This document shows positions 56,988 through 64,000 of a stretch of 64,000 bases of DNA, piece after piece. The stretch lies in contig NZ_CP054931.1 of NCBI RefSeq assembly GCF_013364355.1, positions 4,019,501-4,083,500 on the forward strand, in the 5' to 3' direction. Each line of letters begins with the position of its first letter. Position 1 is the first letter of the stretch. The translations under genes and the position numbers were made by a program. The DNA is from Stenotrophomonas sp. NA06056. Lineage in GTDB: Bacteria > Pseudomonadota > Gammaproteobacteria > Xanthomonadales > Xanthomonadaceae. The notes under the pieces were generated by a model. The model was not told the DNA's origin. It saw nothing but the letters and a program-made list of their open reading frames with translations, and did not search any database.

Positions 56988-57860
56988 ATGAGCGTCATTC
57001 TTCACAATATGACGACAAAATTCCTCGCAAGCGCGGCATTGATCACACTTCTGCTTGTGGCAGGGTGCTCTGGAACGTCTGCACATGGCGCCGATGGCTA
57101 TTTCGAGGGAGCGGCATTACGGCTGGCCATTGCTGCTGAAAGCGGCGACGCCGAAGCCATACGTCACCTCGTAAAGGACGAAGGCGTCAATCCGGACAAG
57201 GCGTTCTCAATGCGGGACGGAATTCCTCTGATCGCATGGCCGCTGCGGGCCCGCAACATCGAAGGACTGAAAGTGCTGCTCGATGTCGGGGCAGACCCAA
57301 ATGCGCGTGAGTCGAAACAGATGAATGGAGAGCTGATCAAGTTCGACAACGCGATGGTCTACGCAGCCAAGATGGACGACCCTCGGTTCCTGGAATTGCT
57401 GCTGAAGCACGGAGGAGATCCCAACACACGAAACGTCAACAATGAAACGCTTCTCTTCCAAGCCTTCATCAGCGGGAACCAGTGGAAGAATGTCCAGACC
57501 CTGGTCAATCACGGCGCAGACGTGAATGGATCCAACCGCAGAAGCCTGGAGGACGACACCGTTCTGAGCTGGTACACGGGAAGAGGCGGATTCGACTACG
57601 CTTACTGGTTGCTGGAGCACGGCGCAGACCCCACCATTCCCGAGCACGCATCGGAAAGTTCGGGAAAATCTGCTCGGCAATTGATGGTCGAAGACATCTA
57701 CTGGGAAATCACCACGCCGGACAACCTGCCGTGGCAGAAGAAGTGCCAGCAGTGGCTGATCGAACGCAACATCCCCCGCCCGCCGATGCCCGAACACATC
57801 CGCAGGAAGCGCGAGGCCTTTAAATTCCCGAGCAAGGAAGAAGACATTCCGTTGCTGTGA
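56988..57860 (+). CDS. Ankyrin-repeat lipoprotein 1, putative immunity protein
   Basis: Protein of 290 aa with a lipoprotein signal (ALITLLLVAGCSG) followed by about five ankyrin repeats (e.g. LRLAIAAESGDAEAIRHLV, GLKVLLDVGADPNAR, FLELLLKHGGDPNTR, YWLLEHGADPT) and a conserved C-terminal helical cap. Being on the periplasmic side of a membrane it can meet an incoming lipase. It diverges from the effector gene across about 100 bases. AGGA precedes ATG 56988. Ankyrin lipoproteins are known as inhibitors of some secreted phospholipase toxins; this role is inferred from context. Confidence 0.78.
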   Translation: MSVILHNMTTKFLASAALITLLLVAGCSGTSAHGADGYFEGAALRLAIAAESGDAEAIRHLVKDEGVNPDKAFSMRDGIPLIAWPLRARNIEGLKVLLDVGADPNARESKQMNGELIKFDNAMVYAAKMDDPRFLELLLKHGGDPNTRNVNNETLLFQAFISGNQWKNVQTLVNHGADVNGSNRRSLEDDTVLSWYTGRGGFDYAYWLLEHGADPTIPEHASESSGKSARQLMVEDIYWEITTPDNLPWQKKCQQWLIERNIPRPPMPEHIRRKREAFKFPSKEEDIPLL

Positions 57861-57871
57861 AGAGATCAGAC

Positions 57872-58729
57872 ATGGACGTTCACCTCCGACGCTTTTTTAT
57901 GCATCACGCCCTTCTGGCAGCGGCGCTGCTCCTGCTTTCGGGCTGCACGCCACAGTCAACGCATGGTGCCAGCGGTTACTTCAAGGGAAAGGCACTCGAG
58001 CTGGCCGTTGCCAGCGAGCAAGGGGAGGCCGAGACGATCACGCGCCTGATAAAGGAGGAAGGAGTAGATCCTGACAAAGTCTTCGCTCGTGACGCAGGAA
58101 TCCCTCTGGTGGCGTGGCCACTTCGGGCGAAGAATCTTGATGGGCTACGTACTCTCCTGGACAACGGCGCAGATCCGAATGCACGCGCATACAAGACGCT
58201 GGATGGACGCAGGCTTGGTTACAACAATGCGATGGTCTACGCGGCAAAGATGGACGACCCCCGCTTCCTTGAGCTGCTGCTGAAGCACGGCGGAGATCCA
58301 AATACACGGAACTCGGCAAATGAGACTCTGCTGCTTCAGGCATTCCTCAGCGGGAATCAGTGGAAGAACATCCAGGTACTGATTGAAAACGGGGCCAACA
58401 TCAATGAATCAAGCCTGGACCTGGGCGATGACACGGTACTGAGCTGGTACACCACGCGAGGCGGCTTCGACTACGCCTACTGGCTGCTGGAACATGGCGC
58501 AGATCCCACGATTGCAAAGCCGGAAGGGTCAAGCCAGCCTGGCCGGCAGAAGATGGTCGAAGACATCTACTGGGAAATCACCACACCGGACAACCTGCCC
58601 TGGCAGAAGAAATGCCAGCAATGGCTGGCAGACCGCAACATCCCCCGCCCGCCGATGCCCGAGCACATCCGCAGGAAGCGCGAGGCCTTCAAATTCCCGA
58701 GCAGGGAAGAAGACATCCCGTTGCTGTAA
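57872..58729 (+). CDS. Ankyrin-repeat lipoprotein 2, paralogue of the previous gene
   Basis: Protein of 285 aa from ATG 57872, or 290 from a GTG overlapping the upstream stop (57857). Signal with lipobox LLLLSGC, ankyrin repeats in the same order as the first copy, and a nearly identical C-terminal 60 residues (MVEDIYWEITTPDNLPWQKK, then REAFKFPS.EEDIPLL). The middle repeats differ much more. The two arose by tandem duplication; the near-identical 3' ends suggest recent gene conversion or selection. GC is below the local average. Confidence 0.78.
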   Translation: MDVHLRRFFMHHALLAAALLLLSGCTPQSTHGASGYFKGKALELAVASEQGEAETITRLIKEEGVDPDKVFARDAGIPLVAWPLRAKNLDGLRTLLDNGADPNARAYKTLDGRRLGYNNAMVYAAKMDDPRFLELLLKHGGDPNTRNSANETLLLQAFLSGNQWKNIQVLIENGANINESSLDLGDDTVLSWYTTRGGFDYAYWLLEHGADPTIAKPEGSSQPGRQKMVEDIYWEITTPDNLPWQKKCQQWLADRNIPRPPMPEHIRRKREAFKFPSREEDIPLL

Positions 58730-58737
58730 TTCCTGTA

Positions 58738-59670
58738 TCAGCGACCGGAAAGCAGCACGCAGTCATCCGGCAGGTGCATCCGCACCCTGCCCGCCACGCA
58801 TTCGATGCGGAAGCGGCGTGCCTGCACCGGTTCGCCGTCCAGGTTCAAGGTCAGCGGCTGAGGCGCTTCGATCTGCAGCCACGGCAGCTGCGCGCGCGTG
58901 GCGACGCGTTCCAGCGCCGCTTCCTTGCCGCCGGTCAGCATCTGTCCAAGGGTCGCTGCGACTTCACCGTCCAGTTCCGGCACCACGGTGACGTCCAGCA
59001 GGCCGTCATCGATCAGGGCCTGCGGGCACAGCTGCTGGCCGCCACCCGCTTGGCGGCCGTTGCCGATACCCAGTGCGATGAACCCGCCTTCCCACTGGAA
59101 ATCCGGACCGCTCAGGCGCGCAGTGATCGGTTCGATGCGACCGAGCTTGGCGATGCCGGTGATGACATAGGCCAAACCACCAAGCATCTTCTTCAAGCCG
59201 GCATCGGTTTCCACCGTGACCTGGGTACCGAAGCCGCCGCTGGCGAGGTTGGCGCACCACCATGGGTTGCCATCGGCATCAACGCGCAGAAGATCCATGG
59301 GGCGTGGGTTGCCGCCGGCAATCAGTGCGAAGGCCTCCTGCGGCTCCACCGGAATGCCGGCAGCGGTCGCAAAGTCATTGGCAGTGCCCATCGGCACCAG
59401 CGCCAGCGAAGGCAACGCCCCAGCCGGCTCATCGCGATGCGCCAAGGTCTCGGCCACCGCGCTCAGCGTACCGTCACCACCGGCCGCCACGATCACATCC
59501 ACGCCATGGTCGATCGCCTCGGCAACGTAGCGCTCGGCGTCACCGTCTTCCCAGGTCACCCGCACTTCCAGCTGCACGCCACGGTCGCGCCAGTGGCCCA
59601 CGGCATCGCGCAGGTCATCGTTGCCTGCGGACTTGCCATTGAGGATCAGGCGCCAGCGCGGTGTGCTCAT
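58738..59670 (-). CDS. yegS: YegS-type lipid kinase
   Basis: Diacylglycerol/lipid kinase family protein of 310 aa. Nucleotide motif [15 protein letters not shown], then [16 protein letters not shown], and a lipid-kinase C-terminal beta domain ([26 protein letters not shown]). E. coli YegS phosphorylates phosphatidylglycerol in vitro. ATG 59670 ([16 protein letters not shown]) is the usual start. It converges on the lipoprotein pair with a nine-base gap. Confidence 0.92.
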   Translation of the reverse strand: MSTPRWRLILNGKSAGNDDLRDAVGHWRDRGVQLEVRVTWEDGDAERYVAEAIDHGVDVIVAAGGDGTLSAVAETLAHRDEPAGALPSLALVPMGTANDFATAAGIPVEPQEAFALIAGGNPRPMDLLRVDADGNPWWCANLASGGFGTQVTVETDAGLKKMLGGLAYVITGIAKLGRIEPITARLSGPDFQWEGGFIALGIGNGRQAGGGQQLCPQALIDDGLLDVTVVPELDGEVAATLGQMLTGGKEAALERVATRAQLPWLQIEAPQPLTLNLDGEPVQARRFRIECVAGRVRMHLPDDCVLLSGR

Positions 59671-59789
59671 GCGGTGCTTCCAGGGAAAGGCGCCACAGGC
59701 TAGCAACCGCGCGTTCGGGGCCAGTGAAAGGCGGTGGCAACCGTTCAGGTCAGGCGGCTGGCGACGCCAGTGCGCGATGTCATGCAGGT

Positions 59790-59901
59790 GTCATCGGCAG
59801 CCTGGAGAATGGAAGGCCATAGCAGGGACGACGGATGGAGGCAGGATCAGCCTCCCACGCATGCAGCAAGGCCACGCCAGTGTTTGGCGTGGCTTTTTTT
59901 T
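59790..59901 (+). ncRNA. Candidate small RNA with clustered GGA motifs
   Basis: Orphan plus-strand segment with no ORF, between two minus-strand genes. Six GGA motifs occur between 59804 and 59846. Two fall in the loop of GCCT / AGGC (59800-59817) and one AGGA falls in the seven-base loop of GGAGGC / GCCTCC (59837-59855); others are in single-stranded spacers. The segment ends at a strong terminator. This is the pattern of CsrA/RsmA-binding decoy sRNAs. The 5' end is not defined. Confidence 0.45.
59869..59901 (+). terminator. Strong intrinsic terminator of an orphan transcript
   Basis: Nine-bp stem GCCACGCCA / TGGCGTGGC with a GTGTT loop is followed by eight T. No plus-strand gene precedes it, so it must end a non-coding transcript. 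Confidence 0.9.
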
Positions 59902-59928
59902 ATCCGCTGCGCGGCGCTGCATATCGGC

Positions 59929-60516
59929 TTACAGGTAGGCCTCAATGGGACTGTGCAGAAGGCAGCTGTCGAAGGCATCGATGCCGCACAACATCGCTTC
60001 ATCGATTGCGTATTCCTGCAAAAGAAGGGTGAGCGCCGGAACTCCGGTCACGAACCTGCGTTCCACCCGCGTCTGCGCGTCCTGCATGGCGTAGTCGTAG
60101 TCGAAGCCATGGGTGGTCTCGGTGAAGCGTGCGGCATGGGTGATCAAGCGCAGCTCGTAGGTCCCTTGCGCACCGGGAATGACGTGGGCGAAGCGGCACA
60201 CGCCGGCGTCCAGCGAAGCCAGCTCCGCCGCCAGCGGGCATCCTTTTTCGAGCGCTGCGAATGGCCGCGGCGGCGGCAACGGGTTCCGGCGGCGCCAGTG
60301 CACGATGGCGCGTTCCACGTCATGGCCAGCGGCCTGAAGATCGATGGCGGCCTCGGCAGCATCCACGCCTGTGCGGTGCCTGTATTCGTCGACGAGCTGA
60401 CGAACCACCCAGGCATGTGCCTGCTGCAGATCACCACCGGATGCCTCCAGCGCCTGCCTGCAGACAGCCATCGAGGCCGGCAGCTGCGCGCGGAGCACGG
60501 CAATGGCGCCTTTCAT
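59929..60516 (-). CDS. Uncharacterised protein with two TS-N/UBA-like helical motifs
   Basis: Protein of 195 aa that I cannot name. The first 75 residues hold SMAVCRQALEASGGDLQQAHAW, strongly like the EF-Ts N-terminal (UBA-like) helix pair, then a second, weaker unit (VDAAEAAIDLQAAGHDVERAIVHW). The rest is a mixed alpha/beta domain ending in SPIEAYL. No signal peptide. ATG 60516 is preferred over upstream in-frame starts. Such domains usually bind proteins or elongation factors. Confidence 0.6.
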   Translation of the reverse strand: MKGAIAVLRAQLPASMAVCRQALEASGGDLQQAHAWVVRQLVDEYRHRTGVDAAEAAIDLQAAGHDVERAIVHWRRRNPLPPPRPFAALEKGCPLAAELASLDAGVCRFAHVIPGAQGTYELRLITHAARFTETTHGFDYDYAMQDAQTRVERRFVTGVPALTLLLQEYAIDEAMLCGIDAFDSCLLHSPIEAYL

Positions 60517-60542
60517 CGGAACTTCGGTCACCAGAACACGAC

Positions 60543-61031
60543 CTACCCGGCGAACGCTTTCAGCGCCTCGCCTTCCAACCGGTACACCGTCCACTCGTCC
60601 TGCGGCTTGGCGCCGGCTGCGGTGTAGAACTCGATGGCCGGCGTGTTCCAGTCCAGCACCGACCACTCGAAGCGACCGCAACCTTCAGCCACCGCCTGGC
60701 GCGCGATGTACTTCAGCAGCGCCTTGCCCGCTCCGGAGCCGCGCTTTTCCGGGCTCACGTACAGGTCTTCGAGGTAGATGCCCTTGCGGCCCAGCCAGGT
60801 GGAATAGTTGTAGAAATACACCGCGTAGCCGATGGCTTCGCCGTTGGCCTCGCAGATCAGCGCGCGGGCGGTGGCGTCGGCGCCGAACAGGCTTTCGGCG
60901 ATGCCGATCTCATCGGTCTGCACCGAGTGCTCGGCCTTCTCGTAGATCGCCAGTTCACGGATGAAGCGCAGGATCAGGCCAGCGTCGGCGACGGTGGCCG
61001 CGCGGATGTTCAACACGGCCACCGTGCTCAT
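60543..61031 (-). CDS. GNAT family N-acetyltransferase
   Basis: Protein of 162 aa with the acetyl-CoA site YLEDLYVSPEKRGSGAGKAL (Q/RxxGxG/A motif) and end strand AIEFYTAAGAKPQDEWTVYR. It resembles the diamine/spermidine acetyltransferase (SSAT) group (RAATVADAGLILRFIRELA opening). Substrate not certain. Its stop is 26 bases from the TS-N gene. Confidence 0.85.
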   Translation of the reverse strand: MSTVAVLNIRAATVADAGLILRFIRELAIYEKAEHSVQTDEIGIAESLFGADATARALICEANGEAIGYAVYFYNYSTWLGRKGIYLEDLYVSPEKRGSGAGKALLKYIARQAVAEGCGRFEWSVLDWNTPAIEFYTAAGAKPQDEWTVYRLEGEALKAFAG

Positions 61032-61034
61032 GGC

Positions 61035-61712
61035 TCAACCCCGTGCCGCAGCGACGTTGGCGCGCATCTGCGCGATCACGTCCTGGTAGCTGGTCTTGGC
61101 GTTGAAGATGGCCGAGCCGGCGACGAAGGTGTCGGCACCGGCAGCGGCGATCTCACCGATGTTGTCGGCCTTCACGCCACCGTCGATCTCCAGGCGGATG
61201 TCACGGCCGCTGGCATCGATCTTCTGGCGCACCACGCGCAGCTTGTCCAAGGCCGACGGAATGAAAGCCTGGCCACCGAAGCCCGGGTTGACCGACATCA
61301 GCAGCACCAGGTCCAGGTCGTCCAGCACCCAGTCGAGGATGTCCACCGGCGTGCCCGGGTTGAGCACGATGCCCGGCTTGCAGCCCAGCGAACGGATCAG
61401 CTGGATGGTGCGGTGCACGTGGCGGCTGGCCTCCGGGTGGAAGCTGATGTAGGTGGCACCGGCCTCGGCGAAGTCCGGGATGATGCGGTCCACTGGCTCG
61501 ACCATCAGGTGCACGTCGATCGGCGCGGTCACGCCGTGCTTGCGCAGGGCCTGGCAGACCATCGGGCCGATGGTCAGGTTCGGCACGTAGTGGTTGTCCA
61601 TCACATCGAAATGGACCCAATCGGCGCCAGCGGCCAGGACGTTGTCGACTTCTTCGCCCAGGCGGGCGAAGTTGGCCGAGAGGATGGAAGGAGCGATGAG
61701 GCAGTTGGACAT
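61035..61712 (-). CDS. rpe: Ribulose-phosphate 3-epimerase
   Basis: TIM-barrel enzyme (225 aa) of the pentose phosphate pathway. Active-site motifs are [55 protein letters not shown] and [10 protein letters not shown]. Three bases separate it from the GNAT gene. Confidence 0.97.
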   Translation of the reverse strand: MSNCLIAPSILSANFARLGEEVDNVLAAGADWVHFDVMDNHYVPNLTIGPMVCQALRKHGVTAPIDVHLMVEPVDRIIPDFAEAGATYISFHPEASRHVHRTIQLIRSLGCKPGIVLNPGTPVDILDWVLDDLDLVLLMSVNPGFGGQAFIPSALDKLRVVRQKIDASGRDIRLEIDGGVKADNIGEIAAAGADTFVAGSAIFNAKTSYQDVIAQMRANVAAARG

Positions 61713-61769
61713 GGCCGGGGCCTTCGGAACGGGGAAAGGGGTCTCCCGCCCGCAGGCGGGACTGTAGGG

Positions 61770-62099
61770 TCAGCGCTTGCGCAGGGTCTTGATGCGGTCG
61801 TAGGCGGCGTTGATGCGCCGCGACTTCTGCTCGGCCTGCTGCTGCAGCTCGGGGGCGGCGCCGCCCAGCTTGTCGGGGTGGTACTGGGAGATCAGCTTGC
61901 GGTAGGCGCGCTCGACCTCGGCATCGGTGGCCTCGGAGGTCAGCCCCAGCTCGCGGTACGGGTTCTCCTTGTTCAGGCGGAACCAGTCCGAGTCGAAAGC
62001 ATGGCCGATCAACAGGCCGACCACCGCGCCGAACAGCGGATTGGGCCGGAACAGCAAGGCCCCGGCGATGAAACCGAGCAGTTTTCCGTACCAGCGCAT
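61770..62099 (-). CDS. Short membrane J-domain protein (DjlA-like)
   Basis: Protein of 109 aa: an N-terminal membrane helix (GKLLGFIAGALLFRPNPLF) and a C-terminal J domain with helix II and the HPD motif (YRKLISQYHPDKLGG). It resembles the ends of DjlA but lacks the central TerB-like domain. It should stimulate a DnaK partner at the membrane. ATG 62099 gives the helix at the N terminus. Confidence 0.85.
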   Translation of the reverse strand: MRWYGKLLGFIAGALLFRPNPLFGAVVGLLIGHAFDSDWFRLNKENPYRELGLTSEATDAEVERAYRKLISQYHPDKLGGAAPELQQQAEQKSRRINAAYDRIKTLRKR

Positions 62100-62240
62100 G
62101 GCGCTCCGGGGTCGGCCGACGAAATGGACGCTCATTTTACGTCACAGCGGGCCCGGACCGCTTTACACTAGGCCGCCCGCTGGTCAGCGGGCCCGCCGGG
62201 TCCGTTGGGCAGCCGTATCGACGAAGCCCCAGGAGTGCCC

Positions 62241-63167
62241 GTGCCAACCACGCTGTTGCAATCCGATCTCCCCGGCCTGCCCTTGCGCCACCGCGGCAAG
62301 GTGCGTGATGTGTTCGATATCCCGCGCGAGCGGCTGCCGGCCGGTACCCCACCGGGGGACTACCTCTTGATGGTCGCCACCGACCGCCTGTCGGCGTTCG
62401 ACGTGGTCCTGCCCGACCCGATTCCGGGCAAGGGCGAGATGCTCTGCCAGGTGTCCAACTTCTGGTTCGCAAAGACCGCGCACCTGATGCCCAACCACCT
62501 GACCGGCATCGATGTGGCCAGCGTGTTGCCCGAAGGCGTGGACGCGGCCCTGTACGCCAAGCGCGCGGTGGTTACCCGCAAGCTGAAGCCGGTACCGGTG
62601 GAAGCGATCGCTCGCGGCTACCTGATCGGTAGCGGCTGGAAGGACTACCAGCGCACCGGCAAGGTCAGCGGTATCGACCTGCCCGACGGCCTGCGCCAGG
62701 CCGAGCAGCTGCCCGAGCCGATCTTCACGCCCTCGACCAAGGCCGCCGTTGGCGACCATGACGAGAACATCGACTTCGACGCGATGGTGAAGACGGTCGG
62801 TGCGGAAATGGCCGAGCGCGTGCGCGACGCCACGCTGCGCATCTACAAGTTCGCCGCCGATTACGCGCGCGAGCGCGGCATCATCCTGGCCGACACCAAG
62901 TTCGAGTTCGGTACCGACGCCGACGGTCGCCTGTACATCATGGACGAGATGCTGACGCCGGATTCCTCGCGTTACTGGCCGGCCGACGAGTACGAAGTGG
63001 GCACCAGCCCGCCGAGCTACGACAAGCAGTTCGTGCGCGATTACCTGGAGACGCTGGACTGGGGCAAGACCGCCCCGGGCCCGACCATTCCGGCCGAGAT
63101 CATCGAGCGCACCCGCGCCAAGTACGCCGAGGCGCTGCAGCGCCTGGCCGGAATCAGCGTCGATTGA
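62241..63167 (+). CDS. purC: Phosphoribosylaminoimidazole-succinocarboxamide synthase (SAICAR synthetase)
   Basis: Step 8 of purine synthesis (308 aa). Motifs [55 protein letters not shown] and [12 protein letters not shown]. Longer than the enterobacterial 237-aa form and like the yeast/Xanthomonas group. Start is GTG at 62241, nine bases after AGGAG. Confidence 0.97.
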   Translation: MPTTLLQSDLPGLPLRHRGKVRDVFDIPRERLPAGTPPGDYLLMVATDRLSAFDVVLPDPIPGKGEMLCQVSNFWFAKTAHLMPNHLTGIDVASVLPEGVDAALYAKRAVVTRKLKPVPVEAIARGYLIGSGWKDYQRTGKVSGIDLPDGLRQAEQLPEPIFTPSTKAAVGDHDENIDFDAMVKTVGAEMAERVRDATLRIYKFAADYARERGIILADTKFEFGTDADGRLYIMDEMLTPDSSRYWPADEYEVGTSPPSYDKQFVRDYLETLDWGKTAPGPTIPAEIIERTRAKYAEALQRLAGISVD

Positions 63168-63175
63168 TTCCCCTG

Positions 63176-63207
63176 CGCCCCCGGCCTGGCCGGGGGCGTT
63201 TCATTTT
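63176..63207 (+). terminator. Terminator of purC
   Basis: Ten-bp stem CGCCCCCGGC / GCCGGGGGCG with a CTG loop, followed by TTTCATTTT. Confidence 0.88.
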
Positions 63208-63211
63208 GGGG

Positions 63212-63273
63212 GTAGTGCCGGCCGCTGGCCGCCAACCTTGGCCAATCCGCAGCCAGGCATGGCCTGGCTCTAC
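63212..63273. repeat. Two SMAG palindromes after purC
   Basis: GTAGTGCCGGCCGCTGGCC (63212-63233) on the plus strand and a GTAGAGCCAGGCCATGCCTG copy (63251-63273) on the minus strand. Confidence 0.82.
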
Positions 63274-63303
63274 TGTCGGCCGTGGCCGGAGTATGCTGGC
63301 CAC

Positions 63304-63789
63304 ATGCAGACCACCACCCAGCTTGCGCGTCCGATCGACCGCTATTTCGCCAGCTACTCCGACGATCACCGCAATGTGGTCAACCAGCGCATCCACGTGG
63401 TGGCGGTACCGGCCATCCTGTGGTCGGTGGTGGCCCTGCTGTGGTGCGTGCCGCCGCTGATCACCTGGTTCCAGTACGGCATCTGGTCGGCGTTCGCGAT
63501 GTTCAGCGCCTGGTGTTTCTACAACAAGCTGTCGCGCCCGCTGGGCATCGGCATGCTCATCCAGTTCTTCGTGTTCGGCTGCCTGTGCCGGCTGCTGGAA
63601 GCGGAAATCGGCCTGCACGATCTGCGCTGGCTGGCGATCGGCGTGTTCGTGGTGGCCTGGATCGCGCAGTTCATTGGCCACAAGTTCGAGGGCCGCAAGC
63701 CGAGCTTCCTGACCGACCTGACCTACCTGCTGATCGGCCCGGCCTGGGTGATGGCCAAGGCCTATCGCAAGCTCGACTGGCGCTACTGA
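63304..63789 (+). CDS. Mpo1-like (DUF962) membrane protein
   Basis: Protein of 161 aa with four membrane helices and the DUF962/YGL010w pattern: RYFASYSDDHRNVVNQRIHVV (His-rich start) and AQFIGHKFEGRKPSFL. Yeast Mpo1 is an Fe-dependent dioxygenase of 2-hydroxy fatty acids; bacterial function inferred. ATG 63304 chosen because the upstream frame is a translated SMAG repeat. Confidence 0.82.
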   Translation: MQTTTQLARPIDRYFASYSDDHRNVVNQRIHVVAVPAILWSVVALLWCVPPLITWFQYGIWSAFAMFSAWCFYNKLSRPLGIGMLIQFFVFGCLCRLLEAEIGLHDLRWLAIGVFVVAWIAQFIGHKFEGRKPSFLTDLTYLLIGPAWVMAKAYRKLDWRY

Positions 63790-64000
63790 CCTGCGTTCCC
63801 GCACCGACGCCTTCGTTTCCTGAACGGGCAGATGCCATCACCCACGCTGCACGACGCGCCTGCCAGCCTGCCGAGGTGACCTCCTCTCTCTGTACCGCCC
63901 AGCACCGGCGGTCCCTGTGCGACAGGGGCTGCGGTCTCCCTGCGTGGGCGTAGGGTGGGCCCGACAATCCGGCCCTGACGGGTCACCCGCGCGGCATGCT
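63790..64000. other. Intergenic sequence at window end
   Basis: No gene, terminator or repeat is clearly visible in these 211 bases. Confidence 0.6.

Overview
The window is chromosomal DNA of high GC content from a gammaproteobacterium of the Xanthomonadaceae, almost certainly the Stenotrophomonas maltophilia complex. The evidence is a Rho factor with the long Gly/Asn-rich insertion, a Xanthomonas-type Clp regulator, an MFP-RND-RND efflux operon of SmeIJK layout, a type IV secretion effector with the XVIPCD tail, and many extragenic palindromes that begin with GTAG (the SMAG repeats of S. maltophilia). Most genes are housekeeping. No phage, insertion sequence or CRISPR array was seen.

Layout. 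1-4.5 kb: rho (5' end outside the window), a membrane diguanylate cyclase and a TonB-C-like exported protein. 4.6-11.5 kb: aceK, a four-gene small GTPase/roadblock cassette and monomeric isocitrate dehydrogenase. 11.6-13.1 kb: a low-GC island with a truncated Rhs tip carrying a metzincin-like toxin domain and a putative exported immunity protein. 13.2-17 kb: a lipoprotein, a LysM protein, queF and an exported M20 amidohydrolase. 17-25 kb: RND efflux operon. 25-33 kb: Fur-boxed siderophore receptor, YccS-type membrane protein, LplT-PlsC fusion, two CD225 proteins and DUF2752. 33-37.7 kb: ampE, nudC, erpA, bactofilin and its coiled-coil neighbour, DUF4126. 37.7-43.4 kb: a two-gene phosphorelay/degenerate GGDEF-EAL module, bfr/bfd, rppH. 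43.5-47.9 kb: tRNA-Met, tRNA-Gln, rplM-rpsI, coq7, gdx, speD, clp. 48-54.5 kb: a TSUP transporter and a trp operon (trpE, SIMPL, trpG, trpD, trpC, HAD phosphatase). 54.5-58.7 kb: T4SS lipase-like effector diverging from two tandem ankyrin lipoproteins. 58.7-64 kb: yegS, a candidate sRNA, a TS-N/UBA-like protein, GNAT, rpe, a J-domain protein, purC and an Mpo1-like protein.

The most notable non-coding observations are: (1) two copies of a composite element of about 0.5 kb, each with two large hairpins whose 52-54 nt cores are conserved while the 25-26 bp arms differ completely between copies yet stay self-complementary; (2) an orphan plus-strand transcription unit with six GGA motifs in 43 nt and a strong terminator, resembling a CsrA/RsmA-titrating sRNA; (3) an ORF overlapping the trpE start that contains Trp-Trp-Arg-Trp-Trp, a candidate trp leader peptide. 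The most notable gene systems are the lipase effector with duplicated ankyrin lipoproteins and the Rhs-metzincin fragment with its partner.

Protein identities are from reading the translations and motifs; no database search was run. Start sites were adjusted by eye using ribosome binding sites and family alignments.
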